Assembly (NCBI RefSeq): GCF_030930995.1
Contig: NZ_CP133217.1
Span: 1,302,001-1,366,000, forward strand
Direction of reading: 5' to 3'
Source of the DNA: Thiothrix subterranea
Lineage (GTDB): Bacteria > Pseudomonadota > Gammaproteobacteria > Thiotrichales > Thiotrichaceae
DNA: 64,000 nucleotides
Of this stretch, positions 63,334 through 64,000 are shown one piece after another. The notes under the pieces were generated by a model. The model was not told where the DNA came from. It made no database searches and saw nothing but the letters and a program-made list of their open reading frames with translations. Position 1 is the stretch's first letter, and every line of letters starts with the position of its first letter. The translations under genes and the position numbers were made by a program.

Positions 63334-63585
63334 ATGGATATTGCTCAAATTCAACTGGGTGACATGGTGTTTGCTGCTGCCGACTTGTTCAGTGACGGCG
63401 AAATTCCGGGCTACGCCGAAGGTGCGCTGGTCGTCAAAGCGGGGACTCGCGGCGTGCTGATCAATACCGGGCATTATGAGGAATACCCGGATGTGGAGTT
63501 TTATTTGGTGCAGTTTGAGGATGAGAGCGGGACGTTGGGGCTTTCTCTGGGGTGTTGGGCGGAGGAGCTGGCTACCAACGCATAA
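63334..63585 (+). CDS. nifZ: NifZ-like protein
   Basis: 83 residues. LGDMVFAAADLFSDGEIPGY, LVVKAGTRGVLINTGHYEEYPDVEFYLVQFE is the NifZ pattern GD.V.A...L..DG..PG..........G..G...N.G. NifZ helps to mature the P-cluster of the MoFe protein. GGAG precedes the ATG. Shorter than the larger NifZ forms but a normal size for many. Confidence 0.82.
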   Translation: MDIAQIQLGDMVFAAADLFSDGEIPGYAEGALVVKAGTRGVLINTGHYEEYPDVEFYLVQFEDESGTLGLSLGCWAEELATNA

Positions 63586-63588
63586 CGC

Positions 63589-64000
63589 TTAGCAAACCTC
63601 CCACACCAACCGCTCAAACCCCAATGCCACCACCGCCAGACACCGCAACCGCTGCGGTTCACGGTACTTTGCCTCCAACACCTCGCGGTAATGCTGCAAT
63701 TGCTGCCGCGCTTCCTGCATGGCAGTTTGCACCGCAGGCAATGACGCCGATTCATCCCGCTGCTGGGAACGAACCTGTTCCCCAGTCAGCCCCAACTCTG
63801 CCAGCGGCAAGTATTTGAATTCCAGCACCATATCCAACAGCGCGTATTGGCGCATATTCGGGCGCACAATCAGGGTCAAATCGGAATAACGCCGCTGCAA
63901 TGCCGCTTCCGAATCCATAATGTAATAGGTGTCATTGAAGAGCAGGGTCAGGAACGCGGTTTTAACCGTCAGCTCATTACTCCAGCGGTAATCCCGGTTA
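63589..64000 (-). CDS. PD-(D/E)XK nuclease-type C-terminal fragment (DUF1703-like), partial
   Basis: The last 136 or so codons of a gene that begins outside the window. SNELTVKTAFLTLLFNDTYYIMDSE, RRYSDLTLIVRPN and YALLDMVLEFKYLPLAEL show the D...EFK pattern of the PD-(D/E)XK fold found at the C-terminus of AAA-ATPase-like (DUF1703) proteins. Convergent with nifZ with a 3 bp gap. It marks the boundary of the nif cluster with accessory DNA. Confidence 0.75.
   Translation of the reverse strand, partial: NRDYRWSNELTVKTAFLTLLFNDTYYIMDSEAALQRRYSDLTLIVRPNMRQYALLDMVLEFKYLPLAELGLTGEQVRSQQRDESASLPAVQTAMQEARQQLQHYREVLEAKYREPQRLRCLAVVALGFERLVWEVC

Overview
This window looks like chromosome from a sulfur-oxidising, chemolithoautotrophic and diazotrophic gammaproteobacterium, most likely a Thiothrix-like member of the Thiotrichales. 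That placement is an inference from gene content: form IA RuBisCO with an alpha-carboxysome operon, a NifA/sigma54-type nif cluster, Na+-NQR and an Mrp-like antiporter. No rRNA or tRNA gene was seen that could confirm the taxonomy.

Layout. 0-5 kb: a lipoprotein gene cut by the window edge, a yrfG-like nucleotidase, and the wreck of a group 3b-type NiFe (sulf)hydrogenase locus. The beta and gamma electron-transfer subunits are intact. The small subunit and most of the large subunit are gone. The maturation protease is split by a TnpB-only IS200/IS605 element whose ends can be placed to the base. 4.7-14.7 kb (minus strand): the carboxysome operon cbbL-cbbS-csoS2-csoSCA-csoS4A-csoS4B-csoS1-csoS1-acRAF-orf65-cbbO, running straight into the hydrogenase remnant. 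15-18.4 kb: small secreted or membrane proteins and a TsaC homologue lying between the operon and its presumed regulator. 18.5-21.7 kb: cbbR, csoS1D, an unknown 99-residue protein and an LCIB-like carbonic-anhydrase relative. 21.8-28.6 kb: an eight-gene Mrp/NuoL-type cation antiporter operon. Together 4.7-28.6 kb reads as a CO2-fixation and possible inorganic-carbon-concentrating island.

28.7-41.4 kb is mixed: a hybrid histidine kinase, a peroxiredoxin-glutaredoxin fusion with glutathione reductase, an EamA transporter, murein-active enzymes (an SLT-like protein and NamZ), a DOMON-like protein, a hemerythrin, a DUF4143 ATPase, and two toxin-antitoxin modules (hipBA and Phd/VapC). 41.6-48.4 kb: nqrABCDEF, nqrM and a CBS-domain protein. 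48.4-53.3 kb: rhomboid protease, DUF1415, SlpA, purD, a third toxin-antitoxin pair and two lipoproteins.

53.4-63.6 kb is a nitrogen-fixation cluster: nifB, ferredoxin, a 51-residue ORF, a flavodiiron protein, a [2Fe-2S] ferredoxin, a FeSII (Shethna) protein, nifQ, draG, an Rrf2 regulator, nif-type iscA, nifU, nifS and nifZ. Three promoter regions carry sigma54 -24/-12 elements with TGT-N10-ACA NifA sites 50-70 bp upstream. Interspersed with these genes is a family of short palindromes around a Y1 (REP-associated) transposase gene, i.e. a RAYT/REPIN system. One palindrome supplies the last codons of the Rrf2 gene, and a second, unrelated palindrome sits in frame inside nifB. The window ends in a minus-strand PD-(D/E)XK-type gene.
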